Shown: one piece after another, positions 8,333-16,867 of the stretch
Position numbering within the stretch: position 1 is the first letter of the stretch
Layout: every line of letters starts with the position of its first letter
From: Paenibacillus silvisoli
Lineage (GTDB): Bacteria > Bacillota > Bacilli > Paenibacillales > Paenibacillaceae
Length of the DNA stretch: 64,000 bases
Direction of reading: 5' to 3'
Assembly: GCF_030866765.1 (NCBI RefSeq)
Contig: NZ_CP133017.1
Location: forward strand, 5,932,501-5,996,500
Made by a program: the position numbers and the translations under genes
The notes under the pieces: generated by a model
What the model was told of the DNA's origin: nothing
What the model saw: the letters and a program-made list of their open reading frames with translations, nothing else
Database searches by the model: none

Positions 8333-10084
8333 TTATTTGCTCAATGCTTCGTTGATTTCTTTCAAAATATCGTCTCCGCCTTGAGATTTCCAGTCGGCTA
8401 CGAATTGATCGAATTCAGCGTCGGCATCCGCTTTACCCATAATGATGCGGTGGTACGCCTTCATTTGCAGCTCGTTCAGCGCGGTCAGCTTCTTCTCCAT
8501 AGTCGGCGTTTGGCCGTCGTATGCGGAGTAGACGATGTTGGACTCCAGCTTAGCCGCGGAACCCATCGCATCGTACCAGCTGCGCGTATTTTGCCATTGC
8601 AGCACGTTCTTGCTTGCCGCTTGCGGCTGGGATTGCAGCTCGTCGATAAACTTCTTGATTTGCAGATAGGCGTCGTTGTTTTTGTACTCCAGCGTCGCAG
8701 GATCTTTCTCGCCGTTTACCGCGGAAACGATCTCTTTGGCTTGAAGCAGAATTTCGTCGACCGGCATGATCGTCATGCCGCCCCATCCTGTCGATTTCTC
8801 GTTCGCGTCTTTATACTTCTCTTGCGATGTTTTGATCCACCACTCGGTATCGTCGTTCTCGTTCATGATGTTCAGCCATTTCATTGGCAGCTCCGGATAT
8901 TTGAAGCCTTTCTTCACGACCATGACGGAGGAGGACGTGTTCATCGCGCCCATGTTCAGCTTGCCGTTTGTTTTCGCAGGAATCGCATATGGCTTCCAGT
9001 CGGCGTCAGGCACGTTCTGCAGCGTCATGAACAGCGGGTACCATACGCCCCACCATGCTTGACCTACGATACCGGCGCGGCCGCTTGCCAAAATCTCTTG
9101 CAGCTGGCCCGTATCTTTCAGCGCGAAGTCTTTCTCGATCAAACCTTCTTTATAAAGGTTCGCGATCACTTTCAAGCTGTCTTTAATTTGCGGCTGGATA
9201 CCGCCGTATACGACTTGACCGGAAGCGTCTTTGTAGAACAGACGAGGATAAGCTTCGAATTGGTCGAAGATGAAGCCTGGTCCGAACAAGCCGTCCGTTT
9301 CGGTTTGCATTTGCATCGCGACCGGAACGGTCGTGCCGTTGCCTGCAGGGTCTTTCTCTTTGAACGCCTTCGCAATAGCTTCCACGTCTTCGATCGACTT
9401 CGGCTCGGCGAGGTTCAGCTTCTTGCGCCAGTCTTCGCGAACCCAGACAAAGTTGAAGTTCTCTAAGCTGGCTTGGCTAGGGATGCCATAAAGCTTGCCA
9501 TCGATTTTGTACAGTTCAAGACCGCGGTTGTCTGCGGAAGCATATGCCGCTTTGATGTCCGGAGACGCGTATTGCTCATACACGTTCGTCATGTCTTCGA
9601 TCATGTCCGCCTCAACGAGGCGTTTGAGCGTGGCTTGCACGTCCGTGATCGATTTGCCGACGATTTGGAACACGTCCGGAATGTCGTTACCGCCGATCGA
9701 CAGGTCGAGCTTCTTCTTGTAAGCGTCGCCATCTTGCGGCGCCATCCAGACGAACTTCGGCTTCGCGTTCAGCTTCTCTTCCATGAATTTGTTGAACACG
9801 TTCTCTTCGTACGATTCGCCTTCAGGAAATTTCGGGTTGTTCATCGTCGGTCTGATCGTCGTGAACTCAATCAGCTCCGGATACTTGCCGAATGGATCCG
9901 CAGCCACTTCAGGCTCAGCGGCCGGTTCGGTCGTCTCTGTCGTTTCCGTCGCCGTATTGTTCGCCTTGTTGCCCTCAGCGTTCGTTGCGGTCGTGTCATT
10001 GTTATTGCCGCCGTTGTTGCCGCAAGCGCTAACAAAAACCATCGACGCGACGAAAATCAAACTTGCCCATCTTCTGATCTTCAT
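8333..10084 (-). CDS. Extracellular solute-binding lipoprotein of a CUT1 sugar importer
   Basis: This 583-residue protein has a lipoprotein signal peptide with lipobox VSAC (lipidated C21), a low-complexity N/T/E-rich linker over about residues 22-60, and a type 1 extracellular solute-binding domain. It is anchored outside the membrane and delivers a sugar to the two permeases downstream. The length is usual for LplA-like proteins of Paenibacillus. It is the first gene of the operon, immediately downstream of the terminator of its regulator genes. The ligand is unknown. Confidence 0.93.
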   Translation of the reverse strand: MKIRRWASLIFVASMVFVSACGNNGGNNNDTTATNAEGNKANNTATETTETTEPAAEPEVAADPFGKYPELIEFTTIRPTMNNPKFPEGESYEENVFNKFMEEKLNAKPKFVWMAPQDGDAYKKKLDLSIGGNDIPDVFQIVGKSITDVQATLKRLVEADMIEDMTNVYEQYASPDIKAAYASADNRGLELYKIDGKLYGIPSQASLENFNFVWVREDWRKKLNLAEPKSIEDVEAIAKAFKEKDPAGNGTTVPVAMQMQTETDGLFGPGFIFDQFEAYPRLFYKDASGQVVYGGIQPQIKDSLKVIANLYKEGLIEKDFALKDTGQLQEILASGRAGIVGQAWWGVWYPLFMTLQNVPDADWKPYAIPAKTNGKLNMGAMNTSSSVMVVKKGFKYPELPMKWLNIMNENDDTEWWIKTSQEKYKDANEKSTGWGGMTIMPVDEILLQAKEIVSAVNGEKDPATLEYKNNDAYLQIKKFIDELQSQPQAASKNVLQWQNTRSWYDAMGSAAKLESNIVYSAYDGQTPTMEKKLTALNELQMKAYHRIIMGKADADAEFDQFVADWKSQGGDDILKEINEALSK

Positions 10085-10170
10085 CCTGTCAAAAGCCCCT
10101 CTCTATGACAAAGAATATTATGTTTGATTCGATTCCAATCATACCGCGCCGGAAAGCCGGGGCAGTACGG

Positions 10171-10210
10171 AAAAAACGCATCTTCTGACGGAACATTGTC
10201 AGAACATGCG
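10171..10210 (-). terminator. Rho-independent terminator after the second response regulator gene
   Basis: Two 13-bp arms (10177-10189 and 10198-10210, one mismatch) flank an 8-nt loop and are followed on the minus strand by TTTTTT. It separates the kinase/regulator operon from the importer operon it probably controls. Confidence 0.85.
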
Positions 10211-10253
10211 TCCTTCAGCGTACAATTTTCACTTGAGAGCAGACATTTTTCGC

Positions 10254-11684
10254 TTAGCCGAGCATTTTGCTCGTTGGCGGCCAATGCATATAATCGCCGT
10301 AGGCCGTTTCCTCCTCGCGGAATTCACGGGGCGAGCGTCCCGTCTCCTGGCGGAACAGCTTGCGGAAATACGACTCGTCGGCAAATCCGCAGCGCGCCGC
10401 GATTTCCTGAATCGCCACCTGCGAATGCACGAGCAGCCGCTTCGCCTGGTCCATGCGCAGCATGCGCATGAAGTCATTGTAAGTCGCGCCGGTCGTCCGC
10501 TTGAAGCAGTCGCTGAAATATCCGCGGCTCAGATGCACCGCGGCCGCCGCTTCCTCCTGCGTGATGCCCTCGTCGAGCCGCAGCAGCGACCATTCGATCG
10601 ACTGGACGATCCTTGCCGTAATGTCTTTATCGATGCCGCTCAGATCGAGCACGCTCCGCAAAGAGCGGCGCATGCGCTGCAGGAAGCTTGTCCACTGCGC
10701 CCACGTTTGAAGGCTGCCGAGCTCGGCGAGCAGCATGTCCCGCTCCGCCCAGCGCTGCATGCTTCTCCATGCCCAGACCGTCTGATGCAGCATGCCGCTC
10801 AGCTTGTTCGGATCGGGCCGCTGCTCGGCGATTTGCTCCAGCAGCGCTTGGAACGCCTCATCCTGATAGAGCCAATCGAATTGGCGCCAATCCTTCACCC
10901 AGTCCTCGTTCGCCTGCTTCGTCTCCCAAAGCAGCACGTCCTGCATCGAATCGTGTACCGCCGCTGCTCTGCCGGTTTGCTCCAGCACATAGAAAGAGTG
11001 GCGCCGGATGTACGTTTCGAGCAGCCCCTTGATGCGGCTTCGGTCCTTAAGCGCGACCTGATGCAGGCAGAAGACCGCCCAGCGGGAGGACAGCTCCTCC
11101 TGCGACTCGCCTTCCGGCTGGAAGGACAGCTCCTCCGTGAACCACGCGTTCCCGGGCAGCGCCACGAGCGGACGATCATTCAACGCTGGCTGCGCATACA
11201 GCTCATTCACCTTGCAGTCGGGCTTCAGCGCCAGCAGCAGCGTAAGGGACGACTGCGCTCCGGCAGCGGCCCCCGCAGGCTGCGTGCGGGACGGCTTTTC
11301 TTCCTTGAGCGCCAGCTTCTCCGCGATGCGGCCGAACAGCCGGTCGAGCTTGTCGTCGTCCAGCTCCGTCTTCACGATATAATCGATGGCGCCAAGGCGC
11401 AGCGCGTCCTGTACATATTGAAAATCCTGATGGCAGGTCAGAATCGCCGTTTCCGTATTCGGGAACCGCTCCTTCACGATCCGGATCAGGTCGAAGCCCG
11501 ACATGCCCGGCATGGACAGATCGGTCACGAGCAGATCGACCTGCTCGTTCTCCATCCAGGCGAGCGCCTTCTCTCCGCCTTCGAAGTCGGCGGCAACTAC
11601 CATCCCATGCTTTTGCCATGGAAGAATATGAATCAATCCTTTGCGCACGATGTGCTCGTCATCCACCAAAATCGCGCGGATCAT
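10254..11684 (-). CDS. YesN-type response regulator with AraC DNA-binding domain
   Basis: The 476-residue regulator has an N-terminal receiver domain (MIRAILVDDE; D8/D9, phosphoacceptor D55 in LVTDLSMPG, K105). The lysine is followed by T instead of the usual P. The C-terminal 100 residues form the AraC double helix-turn-helix (ITQEEAAAAVHLSRGYFSDC and IAARCGFADESYFRKLF). Its ATG overlaps the kinase stop codon (ATGA), so the two are translationally coupled. It probably activates the adjacent importer operon, starting with the lipoprotein at 10084. Confidence 0.93.
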   Translation of the reverse strand: MIRAILVDDEHIVRKGLIHILPWQKHGMVVAADFEGGEKALAWMENEQVDLLVTDLSMPGMSGFDLIRIVKERFPNTETAILTCHQDFQYVQDALRLGAIDYIVKTELDDDKLDRLFGRIAEKLALKEEKPSRTQPAGAAAGAQSSLTLLLALKPDCKVNELYAQPALNDRPLVALPGNAWFTEELSFQPEGESQEELSSRWAVFCLHQVALKDRSRIKGLLETYIRRHSFYVLEQTGRAAAVHDSMQDVLLWETKQANEDWVKDWRQFDWLYQDEAFQALLEQIAEQRPDPNKLSGMLHQTVWAWRSMQRWAERDMLLAELGSLQTWAQWTSFLQRMRRSLRSVLDLSGIDKDITARIVQSIEWSLLRLDEGITQEEAAAAVHLSRGYFSDCFKRTTGATYNDFMRMLRMDQAKRLLVHSQVAIQEIAARCGFADESYFRKLFRQETGRSPREFREEETAYGDYMHWPPTSKMLG

Positions 11685-13402
11685 GGCTGCTCGCCTCCTT
11701 TTCCTGTCCGTATGACGATCGTAATCGACGTCCCGGCGCCAAGCCGGCTCTCAATGCGCAAGCCCGAGCTTGGTCCGTAATAAGCTTGAATCAACCGGTG
11801 CACGAAGCTGAGACCGATGCCCATTCCGACCGAGCGCGATTCCGGTCCCTTCGCCTCCAGCAGCGAATGCAGCTTCTCCTCCGGCATGCCTTCCCCGTTG
11901 TCGGATACGCACAGCGTAATGCCGCCTTCCGGAAGCGGCTGAATGCTGACGCTGATCGTCCCGTCCCGGTTGCGGAAGCCGTGATAGATTGCGTTCTCGA
12001 CGAGGGGCTGCAGCACGAAGCGCGGAATCATCACGTCGAGCGTCGAAGGCTCGACGTCCATCAGCACCTCGAATTGATGGCTGTACCGGATGCTCTGCAG
12101 CGCCATATAATCGTTGATGTTGTCCACTTCCTCGCGCACGCGGACATGCGTACCCTCTTTACCCAAATTGTAATGCAGGATGCGCGTAAAATGCGTAATG
12201 AGCTTGACGATTTCGCTCTGATTGTTCATTTTCGCAATGACTTGCACGGTGTTCAGCGTATTATGGATAAAATGCGGGTTGATCTGATGCTTCAGCTTCT
12301 CGACCTCCACATTGCTCCTCGCCTTCTCCCGGCGTTCGATTTCCTTCAGCAGATCGAAGACCCGCTCCTTCATGGCATAGAAGCGGCCCAGCACCTCGTC
12401 GAATTCGCGGAGGCGGAGCCATTTTTGCGGACGGTAGGATGGATTGTCGCCCACCCATTCGATCTCCCGGCGGAACACGTGCAGCGGCCGGTAGATGGTG
12501 CGCCAGCCAATGTACGCAAGCAGAAGGCTGAGCAGCAGCGTGAACAAGCCGACCGTAATGAATTTGCGCAGCCATGCGTTTATTTCCTTCTGGAAGGCGT
12601 CGCCCTTCATGACGACGGCCAGCTTCCAGCCCTGCTCGCTTTCCGCGATGAAGCGAAGATCTTTGACGTTCTCGGCTTCGGCCGGAAACTCGTCGAACAG
12701 CGGAAACCTGGCGAGATCCTCGCTGTAGACGATCCGATTGTCCGCGCTCAGCAGGAGATGCTTGACCGGCTCGCCGTACTGCACATTTTCGAACAGCCGC
12801 TTGAGCGTGTTGAAATTGCTTTCCGTGTAGACGTAGAAAGAGGAACCGGTATCGTAATCGTTCACTTTGCGCACAAGCGAGAACACTTGCGTGTTGTCGG
12901 TATTATATTTATCCGTCGATGGATGCGGGGCAAAATACGTGACGCCGTTCGCCTCCAGCAGCAGCGGGTTGTCGAACATTTCGATTTTGTCCTGGATGGG
13001 GTAGCTCTGGATGAACGGACGCTTATTCTTCTCGTCGACCAGCGCGATGACGCCGGCGAACGGACTCGTATAATTAATGAGCGACATCCGGTCCAGCACG
13101 CTGAGCAAAATATCCGTCTTGCGGATCTGATCGTCCGTCGTCAAATACTCTTGAATCCGCGACGTGATCGTCTTGTCCAGCGCGAGCTGCTGCGAGGCGA
13201 AATTCAAGTTTTTGAGAATGTTGTCGAGGCTGGTGAGCTCCTTCTTCAAGTTCTCGTTGATGCCGCTCTTCAGCTTATTTTCCATGAACGAGTGGAACGA
13301 ATAGTACGACAATCCGCCCAGCAGGGCGAGCGGCACGATGGAGCTGACCAGCAAAATGACGATCAGACGGCCCTTGATGGAGTCCCGCAGCATCGAAAGC
13401 AT
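11681..13402 (-). CDS. YesM-type sensor histidine kinase
   Basis: The 573-residue protein has membrane segments near 12-34 and 279-303 bracketing an extracellular sensor domain. A HAMP-like linker follows, then the His_kinase domain with H377 in NPHFIHNTLN and an ATPase domain with N470 in LQPLVENAIYHGF and DNGEG near 501. It is the first gene of the second two-component operon and overlaps the regulator by 4 nt. A TGAGG site precedes its ATG, and a cre-like site lies 63 bp upstream. Confidence 0.93.
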   Translation of the reverse strand: MLSMLRDSIKGRLIVILLVSSIVPLALLGGLSYYSFHSFMENKLKSGINENLKKELTSLDNILKNLNFASQQLALDKTITSRIQEYLTTDDQIRKTDILLSVLDRMSLINYTSPFAGVIALVDEKNKRPFIQSYPIQDKIEMFDNPLLLEANGVTYFAPHPSTDKYNTDNTQVFSLVRKVNDYDTGSSFYVYTESNFNTLKRLFENVQYGEPVKHLLLSADNRIVYSEDLARFPLFDEFPAEAENVKDLRFIAESEQGWKLAVVMKGDAFQKEINAWLRKFITVGLFTLLLSLLLAYIGWRTIYRPLHVFRREIEWVGDNPSYRPQKWLRLREFDEVLGRFYAMKERVFDLLKEIERREKARSNVEVEKLKHQINPHFIHNTLNTVQVIAKMNNQSEIVKLITHFTRILHYNLGKEGTHVRVREEVDNINDYMALQSIRYSHQFEVLMDVEPSTLDVMIPRFVLQPLVENAIYHGFRNRDGTISVSIQPLPEGGITLCVSDNGEGMPEEKLHSLLEAKGPESRSVGMGIGLSFVHRLIQAYYGPSSGLRIESRLGAGTSITIVIRTGKGGEQP

Positions 13403-13464
13403 AGACGATTACCTCATTTTCTGTAGGAAATGGCGCGATTTTCGGTAACAAGCCTTATTCGACT

Positions 13465-13478
13465 TGAAAACGCTTTTT
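13465..13478. promoter_or_regulatory. Candidate cre site upstream of the second two-component operon
   Basis: TGAAAACGCTTTTT matches 13 of 14 positions of the cre consensus. It lies 63 bp upstream of the kinase start, a position suited to CcpA repression of the sensor operon. Confidence 0.5.
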
Positions 13479-13550
13479 CCTCCCTATTTCGGCAAGGGAA
13501 TTGCCGGGTGCTCGGCCTGGTGGCGGCCTAGGGGCGGCCGGGTGCGAAGC

Positions 13551-13737
13551 GCTAACGAACTCCAGAAGCCTTATTTGCCCGAAAATGCCGCGTTTGGAGC
13601 GCTAACGAACCCCAGACACGCTATTTGGCCGAAAAGCCGCTCAAACCGCACAAAAATCGGGAAATAACGTCGCTGGAGTTCGTTAGCTTGTTAAAGTCGA
13701 AAAAAAGGCGCAAATAAGCGCTATACGATTCGTTAGC
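13551..13737. repeat. 187-bp four-unit element, copy A
   Basis: Four related units begin GCTAACGAA. Two are direct (from 13551 and 13601) and two inverted (ending at 13687 and 13737). The unit ends are therefore offset 0, 50, 136 and 186 from the left edge, exactly as in the copies at 39101, 55306 and 59701. The well-kept unit has TAACG and CGTTA arms around an 11-nt loop. The element fills most of the 393-bp gap 13403-13795. No open reading frame in it has a ribosome binding site. Confidence 0.85.
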
Positions 13738-13747
13738 CGGCCGCCGC

Positions 13748-13786
13748 AAAAAGAAAAAGAAGCCGTCCCCTCAACGGGACAGCTTC
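13748..13786 (-). terminator. Rho-independent terminator after the TIM-barrel gene
   Basis: On the minus strand the stem GAAGCTGTCCC/GGGACGGCTTC is followed by TTTTTCTTTTT, just past the stop codon at 13796. It ends the TIM/Gfo/TIM operon. Confidence 0.88.
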
Positions 13787-13795
13787 TACTAAAGA

Positions 13796-14620
13796 TTAGA
13801 AACTGGCTTGAATCCGGTCGTACAGCTGCGCGGCATCCTGCATGACATCGAAATCGCCCGTTTCCAGGTACTCGATCGAGAAGCCGCCTTGATAGCCGCG
13901 CCGCTTCAGCTCTTCCAGAATCAGTCCGGTGTCGACGAGTCCTTCGCCGAGACGGACCTGCATGTTATCCGGCGCCGCATCGCGCAGATGGACATGCGCC
14001 GCGCGGTCCAGAAACGCGAACGTCTCCTCCAGCGGAATCCCCTGCATGACAAAATGGGTCGGATCGTACACCAGCGGCATTTCCGGCAGCTGCTCCATCA
14101 GGCGCAGACATTGCTCCATCGTCTCGAACGGGCTGTTCACATGAAACTCCAGCGCCATCGAGATCCCCTCCTGCTTGGCAACCGCCAGCTGCTCCCTTAA
14201 CGACGCGATGCAGTCGTCCTGCATCTCCTGCCATGGGCGGGAGCGGTCCGGCTGACGCGGCTGAATGGCCGCGAAGGAGATGCCGAGCGCCTTCATCCAG
14301 TTGGCGAGGCCGATCGTTTCGGCCTTTCTGCGCTCGATCGCCTCCGGCGAGCGGTCATGCAGCTGCGGGGAGACGCCGCTGTTCGTGGCCGCAGGGATCA
14401 GCTGATAGCGGTCGAGCAGCTGCTTGGTCCGCCCGATTTCTTGCGTGAGGCCTTGATCCGTCACGAGCGCGCTCGTGTTCACATGAACCCAGCCATCGAT
14501 GGAAAGAATATCAACATAGCGAAACCCGGCGGCCGAGATGGCTGCGAGCGCTTCCTCGAAGGAGGAGCCGCATCTTACGGAAGTGGAGCATGCAACGATG
14601 CTGCTGCTGCCGTTGCTCAT
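13796..14620 (-). CDS. Sugar phosphate isomerase/epimerase-like TIM-barrel protein
   Basis: The 274-residue protein belongs to the xylose-isomerase-like (AP_endonuc_2, PF01261) family, which uses a divalent metal for isomerisation or epimerisation of sugars and keto-sugars. Likely metal ligands are E in MALEFHVNSPFE, D in LVYDPTHFVMQG, H in HVHLRD and E near the C-terminus in FSIEYLE. It overlaps the upstream dehydrogenase by 4 nt (ATGA) and is the last gene before a terminator. The substrate is unknown. The context suggests it acts on a product of the Gfo/Idh/MocA oxidoreductase. Confidence 0.85.
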   Translation of the reverse strand: MSNGSSSIVACSTSVRCGSSFEEALAAISAAGFRYVDILSIDGWVHVNTSALVTDQGLTQEIGRTKQLLDRYQLIPAATNSGVSPQLHDRSPEAIERRKAETIGLANWMKALGISFAAIQPRQPDRSRPWQEMQDDCIASLREQLAVAKQEGISMALEFHVNSPFETMEQCLRLMEQLPEMPLVYDPTHFVMQGIPLEETFAFLDRAAHVHLRDAAPDNMQVRLGEGLVDTGLILEELKRRGYQGGFSIEYLETGDFDVMQDAAQLYDRIQASF

Positions 14621-15702
14621 GGCGCCGTCACCGCGCTTTCCAGCATAATATCGAGCGGGAACCGGTCCTGCTTCAGCGGCAGCTCCAGTCTGCGTCCGAG
14701 CCTTGCCGACTCATAAGCGGCCATGACGACCTCCATCACTTTGATCGCCGTCGAAGCTGCCAGCGGATGCGGTTCTCCGGTGCGAATGGAAACAGCCAGC
14801 TTGCGGAACACGTTCGGCAGCACGTCGTTGTAAATATCCGGCGTGTTCAGCTCGATCCCGCGGAAGCCCCCGGCTTGCGCGTCCTGAACGAGCACGTCCG
14901 GAATCGCGCCGTCGCCTGCCCGCCAGAGCCGGCCTTGATCGCCGAACACTTCGATGTCCTGGTAGCCGCGGCCCGGCAACCGGGCATCGCCGGTCAAAAA
15001 CTCCGCCCGCAGGCCGCTCTCGAACTCCAGCGTCACCATCATGCCGCTTTCCACCGCATGCCCATATCGGCGTCCCGTGAAGATCGCGTAATCATACTGA
15101 TCCGGCAAGCCCGGCTCCACGTCCTGTCTGAACATGGCGGAGAGCACCCATTTGATCTTCTCTTCGCCCGCGAGATAGAGCAGCGTATCGACGCTGTGCG
15201 TGCCGTCGCTTAGAAAATCGCCCGCGCACGTCGCGCGCATCAGATACGGCTTGCCGATCGTGCCGGCTTCGATCTGTTCGCGCATCGCGATGAACGGCGC
15301 GGACATCCGGCGCTGATGGCCGATAATGAGCAGCGCGCCCTTTTGCTCGCAGACTTCCGTCATTTTGCGGGCATCGCCCATGTGAACGGCCATCGGCTTC
15401 TCGCAATAGATCGCTTTAACGCCCGCTTCAGCCGCCACAATCGTCAGCTTGGCATGGGAACCCGTCGGCGTTGCGATGACCGCAACATCCGGCTGCAGCT
15501 CCTCCAGCATAAGGCCGAAATCGGTGTACACCGCCGCGGAGCCGCCCGTTTGGGCCGCCGCATCGCGAGCCGTGTCCGCGTTTAAATCGCATAAGCCGAC
15601 CAGCTCGAAATCAGGCACCGAGGCGATCGCTTTCGCGTGATTGAGTCCCATTTTGCAGCCGATGACGACTGCCCTCAGCTTTGCATGCTCATGCTCACTC
15701 AT
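14617..15702 (-). CDS. Gfo/Idh/MocA-family NAD(P)-dependent oxidoreductase
   Basis: The protein of 361 residues has an N-terminal Rossmann fold (AVVIGCKMGLNHAKAI) and the family EKP motif in IYCEKPMAVHMGDA. A C-terminal alpha/beta substrate domain follows. It probably oxidises or reduces a hydroxyl of a sugar, inositol or glycoside. I chose the ATG at 15702: it overlaps the stop of the upstream gene (ATGA) and gives the usual N-terminus. A longer frame would add 61 residues unlike the family. The glycine motif is GCKMG instead of GxGxxG, a mild variation. It is coupled at both ends to TIM-barrel genes. Confidence 0.88.
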   Translation of the reverse strand: MSEHEHAKLRAVVIGCKMGLNHAKAIASVPDFELVGLCDLNADTARDAAAQTGGSAAVYTDFGLMLEELQPDVAVIATPTGSHAKLTIVAAEAGVKAIYCEKPMAVHMGDARKMTEVCEQKGALLIIGHQRRMSAPFIAMREQIEAGTIGKPYLMRATCAGDFLSDGTHSVDTLLYLAGEEKIKWVLSAMFRQDVEPGLPDQYDYAIFTGRRYGHAVESGMMVTLEFESGLRAEFLTGDARLPGRGYQDIEVFGDQGRLWRAGDGAIPDVLVQDAQAGGFRGIELNTPDIYNDVLPNVFRKLAVSIRTGEPHPLAASTAIKVMEVVMAAYESARLGRRLELPLKQDRFPLDIMLESAVTAP

Positions 15703-16673
15703 TTCCCAATCTCTCCTTCCGAAAATGTCGCCTTGCTGCCGGTGGCGGCAGGCTCCAGCGATTGAATAAACCGCAGCGAACGCTCGAGGCATTGCTGCGG
15801 ATCCATGTCCGTCGGAGCGATCATCTCGACCTCGAGGACAAGCTTGTCTTTGAGCGGCGCGTGCTTCATCAGCAGCTCGTAGCATTCGCGCAGCGGCACG
15901 TCGCCTTCGCCAAGCGCGGCGCCTTTTATTTCAAACTGCAGCGGATACACGTCCGGACGCGGGCCGACGATATGGTCCTTGAAATGGGTGCCGATCGTAT
16001 ACGGCGCGGCCAGCTCGAATGCGGGCAGCGGACGCTCCCCGATCAGGTACGTGTTGCCGGTGTCGAGGTAAATGTACAGTTGCTTGGTCGCTTGGCACAG
16101 CTGGACGATGTCGGCGATATAGAAATCGCCGTGGTTTTCCACGGCCAGCGGTGCGCCGAGCTCCGAGCAGATCGCCGCCAGCGGAGCCAGCGCTTCGGAC
16201 ACGCGCGAAAGCTTCTCTTCGAGCGGCAGCTTCCGGTCGAAGCGGTTGCCGGCACACATTTCCGTCGTGACGATTTGGCCCCGCGTCAGAGGCAGCCATT
16301 GCCGCAGCTCCTCGGCGATGCGTTCCGTTTCGCGCTCGCGCACCTCTTTGGTCGCATTTAAGTAGTCATACTTGATGCGAGGCGTGAGCTGAAGCCCGTG
16401 CAATGCCAGCTCTTCCCCCAGCTTGTCGCGCTCAGCGGCGTCCATGTTGACGATTTCGGACAGGCCCGCTCCCGTCGTCACAAGGCCATGCCGTTTGAGA
16501 AAATCAAGCTTGCCCAGCATCGAGCTGCCATACACGTCATGCCGAATGAAACCATGATACCAAACGAGTGCATATCCCCAAGTCAGCGGGCGGCGCGCCG
16601 TCCTGCCGTTTGACCAGTCCGGTCCAATGGGAGTCGAATTCGAAAAACTCATGCAGTGCTTCATTCCTTCCAT
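15699..16673 (-). CDS. Sugar phosphate isomerase/epimerase-like TIM-barrel protein
   Basis: The protein of about 324 residues is in the xylose-isomerase-like TIM-barrel superfamily. Likely metal ligands are E in LAVENHGDFYI, D in IYLDTGNTYLIG, H in GTHFKDH and E in LVLEVEMI. The start is uncertain: ATGs at 16673, 16664 and 16652 are in frame, and the GGAAGGA site fits 16652 best, at 12 nt. It is the first gene of a three-gene coupled operon with the Gfo oxidoreductase and another TIM-barrel protein. No function more specific than sugar isomerisation or epimerisation can be supported. Confidence 0.82.
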   Translation of the reverse strand: MEGMKHCMSFSNSTPIGPDWSNGRTARRPLTWGYALVWYHGFIRHDVYGSSMLGKLDFLKRHGLVTTGAGLSEIVNMDAAERDKLGEELALHGLQLTPRIKYDYLNATKEVRERETERIAEELRQWLPLTRGQIVTTEMCAGNRFDRKLPLEEKLSRVSEALAPLAAICSELGAPLAVENHGDFYIADIVQLCQATKQLYIYLDTGNTYLIGERPLPAFELAAPYTIGTHFKDHIVGPRPDVYPLQFEIKGAALGEGDVPLRECYELLMKHAPLKDKLVLEVEMIAPTDMDPQQCLERSLRFIQSLEPAATGSKATFSEGEIGK

Positions 16674-16825
16674 TCCTAAGCTTCTTTGGCCATTCTAAAA
16701 ATCAGCCTATGGTTCGATTGTAGCAACTGCCCTGCCCGGGTTCTATGCGTCGATATTGACATTCCTTGCTTTTCATTTACCTTAACCGTCTCGCCCTCGA
16801 AAACGAGCCAAAACAAGCCCCCAAG

Positions 16826-16860
16826 CACAAACAAGCCGGCGCCCATCAGACGCCAGCTTG
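16826..16860 (-). terminator. Likely terminator after the rhamnosidase gene
   Basis: On the minus strand CAAGCTGGCG and CGCCGGCTTG form a 10-bp stem with a 9-nt loop followed by TTTGTG. It lies 8 nt past the stop codon at 16868. The T-run is short. Confidence 0.65.
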
Positions 16861-16867
16861 CTCCTTC

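Noticed and set aside
10177..10210. Operator for the AraC-type response regulator
   Set aside because: The 13-bp inverted repeat is followed by six T on the minus strand directly after the regulator gene, so a terminator explains it better.
11618..13426. 602-codon open frame on the plus strand
   Set aside because: It is antisense to the kinase gene with its conserved H and N boxes. No ribosome binding site or domain is seen.
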